From Bacteroidota bacterium (GTDB lineage Bacteria > Bacteroidota > Bacteroidia > Cytophagales > Cyclobacteriaceae), in the NCBI GenBank assembly GCA_027593175.1, contig JAQCJI010000008.1, positions 1 through 56,857 of the forward strand: a DNA stretch of 56,857 bases, in the 5' to 3' direction. Numbering within the stretch: position 1 is the stretch's first letter; every line of letters starts with the position of its first letter. This document shows positions 23,697-32,490 of the stretch, one piece after another. Below the pieces are notes generated by a model, which saw only the letters and a list, made by a program, of their open reading frames with translations, searched no databases and was not told where the DNA came from. A program made the position numbers and the translations under genes.

Positions 23697-25163
23697 TTAC
23701 AATTTTTCAAAAAGCCTCCTAAAACTAGTTGCCTCGGAGATGCGGCCATTTAGTTCGGAGATGGCAACGCGTTCCTGATCTGTGCTGTCGCGGTGACGGA
23801 TGGTGACGGTGTTGTCTTCCAAGGTTTGGTGATCCACGGCGATACAGAAAGGCGTTCCGATCAAGTCCTGACGGGTGTAGCGCTTGCCGATGGATCCAGA
23901 GTCTTCGTAGATGATGTTGAAATCGTACTTGAGCAATTCCACGATTTCTTGCCCTTTTTCCGGTAGTCCATCTTTTTTGATGATGGGAAGGATGGCGGCC
24001 TTCACTGGTGCAATGGCCGGGTGCAATTTCAAATACGTTCTGCTTTTCTCTTCCGAATGCTCCTCGGTATAGGCATTACAGAGGGTCAGTAAGAATAGTC
24101 GATCTGCACCGATGGAGGTTTCAATCACGTACGGGATGTAGTTCTGGTTAATCTCCGGATCAAAGTACTGCTGCTTCTTTTTGGAGTACTCCTGATGGCT
24201 TTTCAAGTCAAAGTCAGTACGGGAATGTATGCCTTCCACTTCCTTGAATCCAAACGGAAATTCGTATTCAATATCCATGGCGGCGTTGGCGTAGTGAGCC
24301 AACTTTTCATGGGGGTGCTTTCGGAGTTTGTCAGCAGGTGTACCTAAGGCCAAGTGCCAAGCCATTCGGGTGGCGGCCCACTTTTCGTACCACTCCAGTT
24401 CGGTGCCAGGGCGTACGAAAAACTGCATTTCCATCTGTTCAAACTCCCGCATACGGAAGATAAACTGACGGGCCACAATCTCGTTACGGAAGGCTTTTCC
24501 GATTTGGGCGATGCCAAAAGGCACCTTCATGCGGGCGGTCTTTTGCACGTTGAGGAAGTTGACAAAGATCCCTTGGGCTGTCTCAGGCCGTAGGTAGATG
24601 GTAGAAGAGTCTTCCGCCACCGATCCTACCTGAGTGGAAAACATCAGATTAAACTGACGTACATCCGTCCAGTTAGAGGTACCGGAGATGGGGCATTTGA
24701 TGCCTTCGTTCGTGATCAAGTCACGCACGCCTGCAAGGTCTTCGACTTCAAGCATTCTCGCCAAGGCAGCGGTCAGTTCCTTGCCTTTTTCGGCTTGACC
24801 TGCCTTTTCTAGTGCTGCTGCATGTTCCTCTACCAATACATCGGCCCGGTAGCGCTTTTTGCTGTCCTTGTTGTCGATCATGGGATCATTGAAGGAATCC
24901 ACGTGGCCAGAAGCTTTCCAGGTGGTGGGGTGCATAAATATCGAAGCATCTATGCCAACGATATTGTCTTGTACCCGAGTCATGGTTTCCCACCACAGAC
25001 GCTTGAGGTTATTTTTCAGCTCTACCCCATAGGCGCCATAATCGTAAACTGCCTGCAGGCCATCGTAGATTTCGGAGCTAGGATAGACAAACCCGTACTC
25101 TTTGGCGTGGGAGATGATATCTTTCAATTTGGCGTTTTCGCCTGGACTTTCTGTTTTTGCCAT
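23697..25163 (-). CDS. glyS: Glycine--tRNA ligase (single-chain type)
   Basis: The 488-residue class II enzyme is of the homodimeric type found in eukaryotes, archaea and many bacteria rather than the alpha2beta2 type. Features include YGFVYPSSEIYDG, the YDYGAYGVELKNNLK motif 1 region, the QIGKAFRNEI motif 2 and FREFEQMEMQFF-like stretch, and the C-terminal anticodon-binding domain. It charges tRNA-Gly. The ATG at 25163 gives the expected N-terminus. Expression appears monocistronic. Confidence 0.96.
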   Translation of the reverse strand: MAKTESPGENAKLKDIISHAKEYGFVYPSSEIYDGLQAVYDYGAYGVELKNNLKRLWWETMTRVQDNIVGIDASIFMHPTTWKASGHVDSFNDPMIDNKDSKKRYRADVLVEEHAAALEKAGQAEKGKELTAALARMLEVEDLAGVRDLITNEGIKCPISGTSNWTDVRQFNLMFSTQVGSVAEDSSTIYLRPETAQGIFVNFLNVQKTARMKVPFGIAQIGKAFRNEIVARQFIFRMREFEQMEMQFFVRPGTELEWYEKWAATRMAWHLALGTPADKLRKHPHEKLAHYANAAMDIEYEFPFGFKEVEGIHSRTDFDLKSHQEYSKKKQQYFDPEINQNYIPYVIETSIGADRLFLLTLCNAYTEEHSEEKSRTYLKLHPAIAPVKAAILPIIKKDGLPEKGQEIVELLKYDFNIIYEDSGSIGKRYTRQDLIGTPFCIAVDHQTLEDNTVTIRHRDSTDQERVAISELNGRISEATSFRRLFEKL

Positions 25164-25236
25164 AGGGCATAAAATTAGGGAAACAAATTGATTTGACGAG
25201 GGAGGAAGGTGGGCATATTTCTATCCCCGAACGCAA

Positions 25237-26283
25237 TTACCACTTTCCTTCCGACTGGGTAATTTTTCTTCCCTCAAGCGAAGAGGTAAAGGCTGCCTGA
25301 ATGATGCGAAGTACAGGGATGGCCTGTTCTAGTTGAACGAGTAATGTGGCTTTTCCCATTATCGCATCGGCTACATTTTGATAAAATACCCGGTAATCTC
25401 CTCGAAGCGTGGGGTATGCTTGCGTTTCATTCGTATCATGGATGTTGCCCCAGCGCTCTTCGGGTTCCATTCCCCAAGCGTCTCCTTCTGGGGGTTTTCC
25501 CTCTTTAAATGCCTGTTCCTGCACATCTAAGAAGAATTTTTGGTAGGTGCCTTTTTCGCCTAATAGCATGAATTTGGGTGTGGGGACATTGACCAAAGCC
25601 CCAGCAGTCACCCGTGCTTTAAAGCCGGAGTAATCCAAAGCAATGTCGAAGTAGTCGTCCGCGACGGAATCGGTACGCTGCTTACGAATGTCTGCCCAGA
25701 TGGCAGTAGGCTTTCCAAAAAGAAGGACTACCTGGTCGATCAAGTGTGAGCCTAGATCATAGGTGATGCCGTTTCCAGGACAATCTTTTTCTCTCCAGTT
25801 TTCCGATACCTGTGGACGGAAGCGATCAAAATGAGACTCGAGATAGACTAGTCTGCCGAGTAATTTTTTGGCTACGATTTCTTGGAGGGTTTTGAAATCT
25901 CCATCGTAACGGCGGTTGTGAAAAATGCTACACACCAAGCCTTTGGAAATTGCGAGGGCTAACAGCTCCTCTGCCTCTTCGGCCACAAGGGTTACGGGCT
26001 TATCCACCACCACATGTTTTCCGGCGTGGAGGCATTGCTTAGCCATAGAAAAATGGAGTTCGTTGGGAGTTGTGATGCAGATCAAGTCGGCAGCATCGGA
26101 GGCTAGTAGATCTTCTAAACTCGTAAAAGTCTGCACTCGAGGGTATCGCTGCTGGCAGCGAATACCATTTCGCTCGATAACAGCAATAAAATCTAGGGAG
26201 GGGCAAACTTCCAACAGGGGGGCATGCATTTTTTCAGCAACGGATCCATAGCCAACTAAAGCTGCACGAAGAAGAGTAGACAT
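25237..26283 (-). CDS. Gfo/Idh/MocA-family NAD(P)-dependent oxidoreductase
   Basis: The 348-residue product has an N-terminal Rossmann fold (LVGYGSVAEKMHAP), the family EKP-like motif VVDKPVTL at about residue 95, and a C-terminal alpha/beta domain with GSHLIDQVVLLFG, where the GxxxxD/H segment lines the active site. The family oxidises or reduces sugars and related compounds. The substrate is not readable from the sequence and the neighbours (glyS, secDF) give no hint. Confidence 0.88.
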   Translation of the reverse strand: MSTLLRAALVGYGSVAEKMHAPLLEVCPSLDFIAVIERNGIRCQQRYPRVQTFTSLEDLLASDAADLICITTPNELHFSMAKQCLHAGKHVVVDKPVTLVAEEAEELLALAISKGLVCSIFHNRRYDGDFKTLQEIVAKKLLGRLVYLESHFDRFRPQVSENWREKDCPGNGITYDLGSHLIDQVVLLFGKPTAIWADIRKQRTDSVADDYFDIALDYSGFKARVTAGALVNVPTPKFMLLGEKGTYQKFFLDVQEQAFKEGKPPEGDAWGMEPEERWGNIHDTNETQAYPTLRGDYRVFYQNVADAIMGKATLLVQLEQAIPVLRIIQAAFTSSLEGRKITQSEGKW

Positions 26284-26391
26284 ATGACAAAAAGGTACTA
26301 TTAGTAAAAAACAAATAGAATTTCAATCGAGCATCTCTTCCTTAAATTGAAGGGCTCGATTTCGCCTCCAAGGTAAGCAGCCGGAGGGGAC

Positions 26392-26424
26392 AAAAAAAGA
26401 GCGGGATAAAATCCCACTCTTTAA
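26392..26424 (-). terminator. Rho-independent terminator of secDF
   Basis: On the minus strand an 11-of-12 bp stem (AAAGAGTGGGAT with ATCCCGCTCTTT) and a 3-base loop are followed by a T run, 19 bases after the secDF stop codon. Confidence 0.85.
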
Positions 26425-26442
26425 ATAAAGTACCTATAAGAT

Positions 26443-29424
26443 TTATCCTTTTTTGGATTCCTTTTGTGAACCTTCTTCTTCGACCTCCTTCTTCATCAAA
26501 TCCACCACCAATGGGGTTGCAATGTAGATAGAGGAGAAAGTACCTACCGTAATTCCTACAAAGAGCACAAAGGAGAAACCTCTCAATACCTCGCCACCAA
26601 AGAATAGGAGTACAATTACCACGATAAGGGTAGTGAAGGATGTGATCAAGGTACGGCCTAGGGTCTGGTTAATGGAGTCATTAAACACCTTCACGAGTTT
26701 GGCAGATCCTCTATTTTCAATATTCTCACGAATACGGTCAAACAAGACCACGGTATCGTTGATGGAGTAACCAATTACTGCCAAAATAGCTGCAATAAAT
26801 ACTTGGTCGATTTCAAAGGATGCCCCAAAGAGACTTGCAATCGCAAAAGCAGCGAACACAAATAAGGTGTCGTGGGCTAAGGCAATGATAGCTCCTAGAG
26901 AGAATTGCAACTTGCGGAATCGGATCAAAATGTATAAGAAGATGGCGATAAGTGCAGCAATCATTGCTTGGAACGAAGAAGCTTTGATGTCATCTGCAAC
27001 AGTTGCACCTACCTTGGAGGAACCGGTGATTGAAAACTGTTTTTCCCCAAGTTGAGCAGTGTTTTCCACAAAAGTAAATCCAGTTACAGCTGTAATTCCT
27101 TCTTTCATTTTACTTTCTACCTCTTTGTTGGAAGCATCATCATCTTCGTTAATTAAGTAGGAGGTGGTTACTTTCAAGGTATTATTTGATCCGTAGGTTT
27201 TCACTTCTACAGAACCGTCAAACTGTCCATCTAGTCCAACTTTCAAATCTGAAGGCACCACCGGCTGGGTGAAGGCAACTACATAAGACCGGCCGCCAGT
27301 GAAGTCTACGCCGAACTTTAACCCATTAACTAAAGCGATGCCCAAACCAATAACAATGATGGTACTGGAAGCGATGTATGCTAGTTTACGCTTACTCAAA
27401 AAGTCGATATTTAAGCCAGTAAGTCCATATTTTGCAAATGGAGAAGTAAAATTAATACTACTCTTATCGCCCTTCTTGGTCATCCAAGAAACCATCACAC
27501 GGGTGATGAATACGGAAGAGAAGAAGGAGCAGGCGATACCGATCATCAAGACAACGGCAAACCCTTTTACAGGCCCTTGACCTAAAGCATACAAAATTGC
27601 CCCTGTCATAAAGGTAGTCATGTTACCATCTATGATGGCTGAGAAGGCTTTGTTATATCCTTTTTCGATAGCAGCCATTAAGTTTACCCCATTTCGCATT
27701 TCTTCTTTGATACGTTCAAAAATTAATACGTTGGCATCAATACTCATACCGATGGTCAATACAATACCTGCTATACCAGGAAGGGTCAGGGCGGTGCCTA
27801 ATTGAGCCAAGATTCCTAGGATGAAGAAGATGTTGAAAACTAGAGCGGCAATAGCCACCAGGCCACCTTTTGCGTAGTAGGCCACCATAAATAAGACTAC
27901 AAGGGCAAGACCGGCAATCATGGAGATTATACCTTGGCTTTGCGCTTCTTTACCCAAGGTTGGGCCAATGATGCTCTCTTCTACAATTTGTGTTGGGGCT
28001 GGCAAAGAACCAGACTTTAAAATATTTGCCAAATCTTGTGCTTCAAGCAAAGTAAAGTTGCCTGAGATTTCTGATTGGCCATTCGGAATCTCTCCATTTA
28101 CCATTGGAGCAGTATATACATAGTCATCAAGTACTACGGCAATTCTTCTGCCCACATTTTCAGCAGTTAAGTTTCTCCATTTTCTAGCGCCATCGGCATT
28201 CATTTGCATGGATACCGCAGGCTGAGAAGTTTGGTCTAGGGTCTGACGCGCATCTGTTACGACATCTCCTTCCAAAGGAGCTTGGTCAGAACCTTTTCTC
28301 AATTTGATGGCGTATAATTCCAAAACCTCTGTACCATCTTCAGCTTTGGTGGGCTTCACTCCCCAAAGTAGACGTAGATCTTTAGGAAGGAAGGACTTGT
28401 AGCGTTCATTTTTCAGAATTCGATTTACAATTGTTGTGTCAAGCACATCATATACCAATCCATAGTCTACTTTTCTTAAAGTGATCAGTGGAGATATACT
28501 AGCATTGGCGTTGTTGAGGGGGTCAATCTGCTCCAACTGTTTTTCCAAAACATTTCTTAAGGAGTCTTCAACAGACAAGGAATCGGTAGCGGTAGAGTCG
28601 GTTACGGTGGAATCAGCTGCATCAGCCCCATTTTTTTGGTCAGCCACCCAGGCCTGGTTGACTTCTTCTATGGATCCACCGTACTCGTTCAGTTCAAGCA
28701 CTTCCCAGAACTGTAGTTTGGCGACGCCTTGAAGCAAGTTGCGCACACGTTCCTGGTTGTCAGCACCCGGAAGTTCGATTTGAATTCTTCCTGATCCAGC
28801 GATACGCTGAATGTTAGGCTGTGAAGTACCAAAACGGTCGATACGCGTTCTTAAAATATTGAAAGAACGGTCGATTGCATTTTCAACCTCTGTATCGATG
28901 ATATCTAAAATCTCAGCGTCTGTCGACTCCAAGGAGATTTTACCTCTGTTAGCTGCAGTTGCGAAAACGGAGCTGAGGGCCTTACCTGGGTTGTTTTTTT
29001 GCCAAGCGGCATAAAATAAATCTACAAACTTCGCATTAGAGGTTTTTGCAGCCTCTTTTGCTTGATCCACTGAAGTATTAAAGAGCTCATTTTTAGGGTT
29101 TCCAGCGATACCTTTGACAATTTCTACAGGAGAAACTTCCAGGGTTACATGCATCCCCCCTTGAAGGTCAAGGCCAAGTCCTAACTCGGTTTCTTTAATT
29201 TCTTGGTAGGTATAGCTAGCGCCTAGAAAATTGTACACCGGTTGTCTCCAAACCGAATCTAAGTAGGCTCTTTTTTTGGAAAAGTCAATGTTGCCGGAGG
29301 CGTCTGTTGCATAGGCCGTAGCCTTTTCTTGCACTCCACTCGATATAAGAGTGAATGACAGGTAGTACAGGCAGAGCGCTGTAACGATCACTGTCAAAAA
29401 TACGATTCCACCTTTGTTTTGCAT
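26443..29424 (-). CDS. secDF: Fused protein translocase subunit SecDF
   Basis: The 993-residue product joins SecD and SecF in one chain. The N-terminal helix is followed by GLGLDLQGGMHVTLEV, the SecD signature; the large periplasmic domain follows; then the first six-helix block with IGMSIDANVLIFERIKEE. A second half contains GVDFTGG, the SecF signature, and its block with IGYSINDTVVLFDRIREN. The protein uses the proton gradient to pull exported proteins out of SecYEG. Fusion is normal in Bacteroidota. An insert in the periplasmic domain (about residues 268-290) is rich in Asp, Ser and Thr. The C-terminal tail is Lys/Glu-rich. It is monocistronic with a terminator. Confidence 0.96.
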   Translation of the reverse strand: MQNKGGIVFLTVIVTALCLYYLSFTLISSGVQEKATAYATDASGNIDFSKKRAYLDSVWRQPVYNFLGASYTYQEIKETELGLGLDLQGGMHVTLEVSPVEIVKGIAGNPKNELFNTSVDQAKEAAKTSNAKFVDLFYAAWQKNNPGKALSSVFATAANRGKISLESTDAEILDIIDTEVENAIDRSFNILRTRIDRFGTSQPNIQRIAGSGRIQIELPGADNQERVRNLLQGVAKLQFWEVLELNEYGGSIEEVNQAWVADQKNGADAADSTVTDSTATDSLSVEDSLRNVLEKQLEQIDPLNNANASISPLITLRKVDYGLVYDVLDTTIVNRILKNERYKSFLPKDLRLLWGVKPTKAEDGTEVLELYAIKLRKGSDQAPLEGDVVTDARQTLDQTSQPAVSMQMNADGARKWRNLTAENVGRRIAVVLDDYVYTAPMVNGEIPNGQSEISGNFTLLEAQDLANILKSGSLPAPTQIVEESIIGPTLGKEAQSQGIISMIAGLALVVLFMVAYYAKGGLVAIAALVFNIFFILGILAQLGTALTLPGIAGIVLTIGMSIDANVLIFERIKEEMRNGVNLMAAIEKGYNKAFSAIIDGNMTTFMTGAILYALGQGPVKGFAVVLMIGIACSFFSSVFITRVMVSWMTKKGDKSSINFTSPFAKYGLTGLNIDFLSKRKLAYIASSTIIVIGLGIALVNGLKFGVDFTGGRSYVVAFTQPVVPSDLKVGLDGQFDGSVEVKTYGSNNTLKVTTSYLINEDDDASNKEVESKMKEGITAVTGFTFVENTAQLGEKQFSITGSSKVGATVADDIKASSFQAMIAALIAIFLYILIRFRKLQFSLGAIIALAHDTLFVFAAFAIASLFGASFEIDQVFIAAILAVIGYSINDTVVLFDRIRENIENRGSAKLVKVFNDSINQTLGRTLITSFTTLIVVIVLLFFGGEVLRGFSFVLFVGITVGTFSSIYIATPLVVDLMKKEVEEEGSQKESKKG

Positions 29425-29516
29425 TTGATTAAAATTTAAGGAATTGAATTAATAAATAATGTACTCGATACCTGTCCGGAACGAGGAAATGAATTGGAAC
29501 GAAATTGTGGATGCTT

Positions 29517-29861
29517 TTAAGGTCCTTGAGGGGAAATAATTCGCTCAAAAAGGATTTCTGTAAATGAATTTACATAAGAAGCTGCACCTACTTGAGGCAG
29601 AGGTAGAGAAAAATCAACTCGAAAAAACTGCGAAATAAGGTAAAAAACAGTGTTTGCTACTTCTAGTGCAAAAGGAACCAGTGCATCTATCGCAACATCC
29701 AAAAAGCGCTGCCCAGGTTGTTCAGAGGATTGCTCAGTTCGGGACTGATTTGCTTCTGAGGGGAAGTATTCTATGCTAGAAACAAATAGGCAAAAGAATA
29801 ACACCAAAGCCCACGAAAATCGCTGCTTGCTCGTGTTGTAGTATGTGTTCCTATTTTTCAT
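29517..29861 (-). CDS. Small exported or single-pass membrane protein, unknown function
   Basis: The 114-residue product starts at the ATG at 29861 (MKNRNTYYN), has one hydrophobic helix (about residues 17-33) and then a polar Gln/Ser/Glu-rich stretch, followed by a second amphipathic region (VPFALEVANTVFYLI). It has no domain I know. A perfect TAnnTTTG element lies six bases upstream of the ATG, which supports both the start choice and the reality of the gene. It lies between udk and secDF. Confidence 0.6.
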   Translation of the reverse strand: MKNRNTYYNTSKQRFSWALVLFFCLFVSSIEYFPSEANQSRTEQSSEQPGQRFLDVAIDALVPFALEVANTVFYLISQFFRVDFSLPLPQVGAASYVNSFTEILFERIISPQGP

Positions 29862-29867
29862 GCGCGA

Positions 29868-29875
29868 CAAATATA
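29868..29875 (-). promoter_or_regulatory. TAnnTTTG promoter element before the 29517-29861 gene
   Basis: On the minus strand TATATTTG precedes the ATG by six bases (TCGCGC). It lies in the short gap after the udk stop, so the small gene has its own promoter and a very short or no leader. Confidence 0.6.
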
Positions 29876-29912
29876 GAAAATATTTGAAAATCACCTGCTA
29901 GGGCTTGATTTT

Positions 29913-30539
29913 TTATGCCTGTCCAGCGGATTTAGTACGAAGATAGGTGCGGATTACATCCATGGCTCGTTCAAAATTGAGATTATTAGGAATGATTAAG
30001 TCCACCTCATTTTTGAAGGGTTTGATATATTTTTCGTAGGTCGGCATTACGTGATTCTCGTAGCGGTACAGCACATCGTCTAGGTCATAACCCCGCTCCA
30101 CCTTGTCACGGATAATACGCCGCTTCAGCTTAATGTGATCCTTGGCATCAATAAAAATCTTTAGATCCAAGAGATCGGCTAGCTCTGGATAGTAGAGCAC
30201 AAAAATTCCTTCCACAACAACCACCGGAGCTGGTGCGATGGTGAGCATTTTAGGTGTTTTGGCGGCATTATTGAAGGTATACTCCTCACGAATGACCGTT
30301 CCCCCGCCCTGAATGATGCGGATGTCTTGGGCATATTGCTCAAAGTCGATGCTATGGGGGGTGTCAAAGTTGGCAATCCCCTGCTCGTCCACAGGCTGTA
30401 AGTTTCTTGGCTTGTAGTAGTTGTCCTGCGAGATTAAACACAATTCCTCGGGGGAGAAGCTGCGCAGTAAATGTTCTAAAAACAAGGTTTTTCCTGAAGC
30501 AGATCCTCCAGTGATTCCGACGGTAAAGGGCTTAGTCAT
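29913..30539 (-). CDS. udk: Uridine kinase
   Basis: The 208-residue product has the P-loop GGSASGKT, the QDNYYKPR motif, the FDTPHSIDF segment and the C-terminal region ending EKYIKPFKNEVDLIIPN, all as in bacterial uridine/cytidine kinase. It phosphorylates uridine to UMP in pyrimidine salvage. The ATG at 30539 (MTKPFTVGI) is chosen over a TTG three codons upstream. It follows rdgB by about 30 bases on the same strand, so the two are probably co-transcribed. Confidence 0.93.
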   Translation of the reverse strand: MTKPFTVGITGGSASGKTLFLEHLLRSFSPEELCLISQDNYYKPRNLQPVDEQGIANFDTPHSIDFEQYAQDIRIIQGGGTVIREEYTFNNAAKTPKMLTIAPAPVVVVEGIFVLYYPELADLLDLKIFIDAKDHIKLKRRIIRDKVERGYDLDDVLYRYENHVMPTYEKYIKPFKNEVDLIIPNNLNFERAMDVIRTYLRTKSAGQA

Positions 30540-30571
30540 GGAGGGCAAATTAACTAATTTTTATACGCATC

Positions 30572-31153
30572 TCAGAATTTTCCATCTCGTAGAAAATTTA
30601 TTAGCGCCCTAACAGCCTTGCCACGATGGGATATTTCGTTTTTCTCCCCCAAAGTGAGCGAGGCAAATGTCTGGTTATATCCAAGGGGTTGGAAGATAGG
30701 GTCGTAGCCAAATCCCCCCTCTCCGCTAAGTTCAGTAGTAATTTTCCCTTCTGCAATTCCCTCAAACTGGTATTCTTTTCCGGCTAAAATTAAGGCGATG
30801 ACGGTTCGAAATCGGGCTCTTCGGTGCTTTTGCCCTTGCATTTTTTCTAGCAGAAGACTCATATTTCGGGCATCACTGCGGGGCTCCCCCGCAAATCTCC
30901 CTGAATATACCCCTGGCTCGCCCTGTAAGGCCTCCACTTCTAGCCCAGTATCGTCAGCAAAGCAGCTTACACCAAAATGATGATTTACATAACGCGCTTT
31001 TTCAAAGGCATTGTACTCCAAAGTGTCCCCCGTTTCGGGAAGTTCTACCTGACAGCCAATCTCTTGCAAGGATACTATCTCCACCTGTCCGGCAAGTGAA
31101 GCAGCTACCTCTTCAATTTTTTTAACGTTGTTGGTGGCAAAACAGATTTTCAT
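30572..31153 (-). CDS. rdgB: XTP/dITP diphosphatase (Ham1/RdgB)
   Basis: The 193-residue product has the family signatures FATNNVKKIEEV at the start, SCFADDTGLEVEALQG in the middle and GGFGYDPIF with the SHRGKAVRAL end. It hydrolyses non-canonical purine nucleotides (ITP, XTP) to monophosphates and keeps the nucleotide pool clean. It starts a short operon with udk and is divergent from the LOG-family gene. Confidence 0.95.
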   Translation of the reverse strand: MKICFATNNVKKIEEVAASLAGQVEIVSLQEIGCQVELPETGDTLEYNAFEKARYVNHHFGVSCFADDTGLEVEALQGEPGVYSGRFAGEPRSDARNMSLLLEKMQGQKHRRARFRTVIALILAGKEYQFEGIAEGKITTELSGEGGFGYDPIFQPLGYNQTFASLTLGEKNEISHRGKAVRALINFLRDGKF

Positions 31154-31254
31154 AGTATCGGGCTTTCACCCCAAAAATGGGTACTAAGATCTTTCGCTGC
31201 AAACCTTCTTTCAAATTCTTACCTTGGAATCGCGTGAAATCTTTATTTTTCGTC

Positions 31255-31818
31255 ATGAAAAAGATAACCGTCTACTGTGGTTCAAAAAAAGGGCACCATT
31301 CCATCTACGAAGCAGGGGCTAGGTACCTGGCTCAGGAAATGATTTTGCGTGACCATAGCCTTGTCTATGGAGCGGGACATGTGGGATTGATGGGGGTGAT
31401 CGCGGACGAGCTACTTGCTGCGGGGAAGGAAGTGATTGGTATTATTCCTCAAAAGCTCGTAGATCGCGAAGTGGCACATAAAGAGTGTACAGAATTGATC
31501 ATCGTAGAGACCATGCGGGACCGAAAATGGCTGATGGCTGAAAAAGGAGATGGCTTTATCGCCATGCCTGGAGGTATTGGAACTTTGGAGGAGCTTTTTG
31601 AGGTCATGACCCTCAACCAGCTGCATTACATCCAAAAGCCTTTGGCGCTTTACAATGTCCATGGCTACTACAACAAGCTGATCGACTTTCTCAACCATGC
31701 CATGGAGGAGGGATTTCTCTATCCCGAGCAAGAGGAGATGCTGATTATCTCCGATGACCCAGTAGATCTTTTGGATCAGATGGCCGCATATCAGGCCAGA
31801 AGGCCGGCGGATTGGTAA
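31255..31818 (+). CDS. LOG-family (TIGR00730-type) Rossmann-fold protein
   Basis: The 187-residue product has the motif PGGIGTLEELFE of the LOG family, with the preceding METMRDRK-like stretch. LOG proteins hydrolyse nucleoside monophosphates such as cytokinin riboside 5'-monophosphate; in bacteria the role is usually in nucleotide turnover. The ATG at 31255 (MKKITVYCGS) is chosen because the family starts there; upstream in-frame starts would add unrelated sequence. A TAnnTTTC near-match lies just upstream. Confidence 0.9.
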   Translation: MKKITVYCGSKKGHHSIYEAGARYLAQEMILRDHSLVYGAGHVGLMGVIADELLAAGKEVIGIIPQKLVDREVAHKECTELIIVETMRDRKWLMAEKGDGFIAMPGGIGTLEELFEVMTLNQLHYIQKPLALYNVHGYYNKLIDFLNHAMEEGFLYPEQEEMLIISDDPVDLLDQMAAYQARRPADW

Positions 31819-31821
31819 TAA

Positions 31822-31846
31822 AAAAAGGCACTTAAAAAGTGCCTTT
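31822..31846. terminator. Bidirectional terminator between LOG gene and nitroreductase gene
   Basis: Perfect 10-bp stem AAAGGCACTT/AAGTGCCTTT with a 3-base loop, with A and T runs at its borders. It serves the two convergent genes. Confidence 0.85.
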
Positions 31847-31858
31847 CTGATGCTTAAT

Positions 31859-32467
31859 TTACTCCCTTACCCAACTCACTTTTTCTGCAATCAGCTCACG
31901 CCTACCTGCTGGCCATTGATCGGTAGCAGGCTTGGCTACATAGAAAAATCCCATTAGCATGTCCTCGCCTTCGAGTCCGAAGTCTTCACGAGCTTCTGCC
32001 CAGAAAGTAGGTCCGCCGGTGCCCCAGTAGCATGCTAGCCCATGGGCACAGGCTGTCAAGTACATGTTTTGCACCGCCATCGCTACGGCGGAGATCTCTT
32101 CCATCACTGGAATACCAGAGCCTTCAGTCCGCTTCAACAACAGGGCGATCATATGAGAAGCTTTTGAGGGATTTTCTTTAAATTTTTGGTAGGTACCCTC
32201 CAAAAAGGGAGTTCCATTTTTTTCTGCCCTTAGCTTGTATAGCTCGGCCTGGTAGTCCCCAAAGGTCTTCAAGCCTGCTCCTGTGTACACAATAAAGCGC
32301 CAAGGTTGGGTGAGCTTGTGGGTAGGAGCCCAGTTTGCATTTTCTAGGATTTCCTCGATGATGGACTCGTTTACAGGGTCATTTTCTTTAAACTGGGCAG
32401 GAAACATGGACCTGCGTTCACGAATAATTTTGGTCACTGCTTCTGGATTGAATTTGGGTGTTCCCAT
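31859..32467 (-). CDS. Nitroreductase-family FMN oxidoreductase
   Basis: The 202-residue product has the FMN-binding IIRERRSMFPAQF start, NANWAPTHKLTQPWRF, an AVAMAVQNMYLTA segment and GMGT-like LACYWGTGG, all features of nitroreductase fold enzymes. These use NAD(P)H to reduce quinones, nitro or other substrates. The physiological substrate is not known. It is on the same strand as the S10 peptidase gene, 24 bases away, and may be co-transcribed. Confidence 0.88.
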   Translation of the reverse strand: MGTPKFNPEAVTKIIRERRSMFPAQFKENDPVNESIIEEILENANWAPTHKLTQPWRFIVYTGAGLKTFGDYQAELYKLRAEKNGTPFLEGTYQKFKENPSKASHMIALLLKRTEGSGIPVMEEISAVAMAVQNMYLTACAHGLACYWGTGGPTFWAEAREDFGLEGEDMLMGFFYVAKPATDQWPAGRRELIAEKVSWVRE

Positions 32468-32490
32468 TATAGATTTTTCATTTAGTTGGT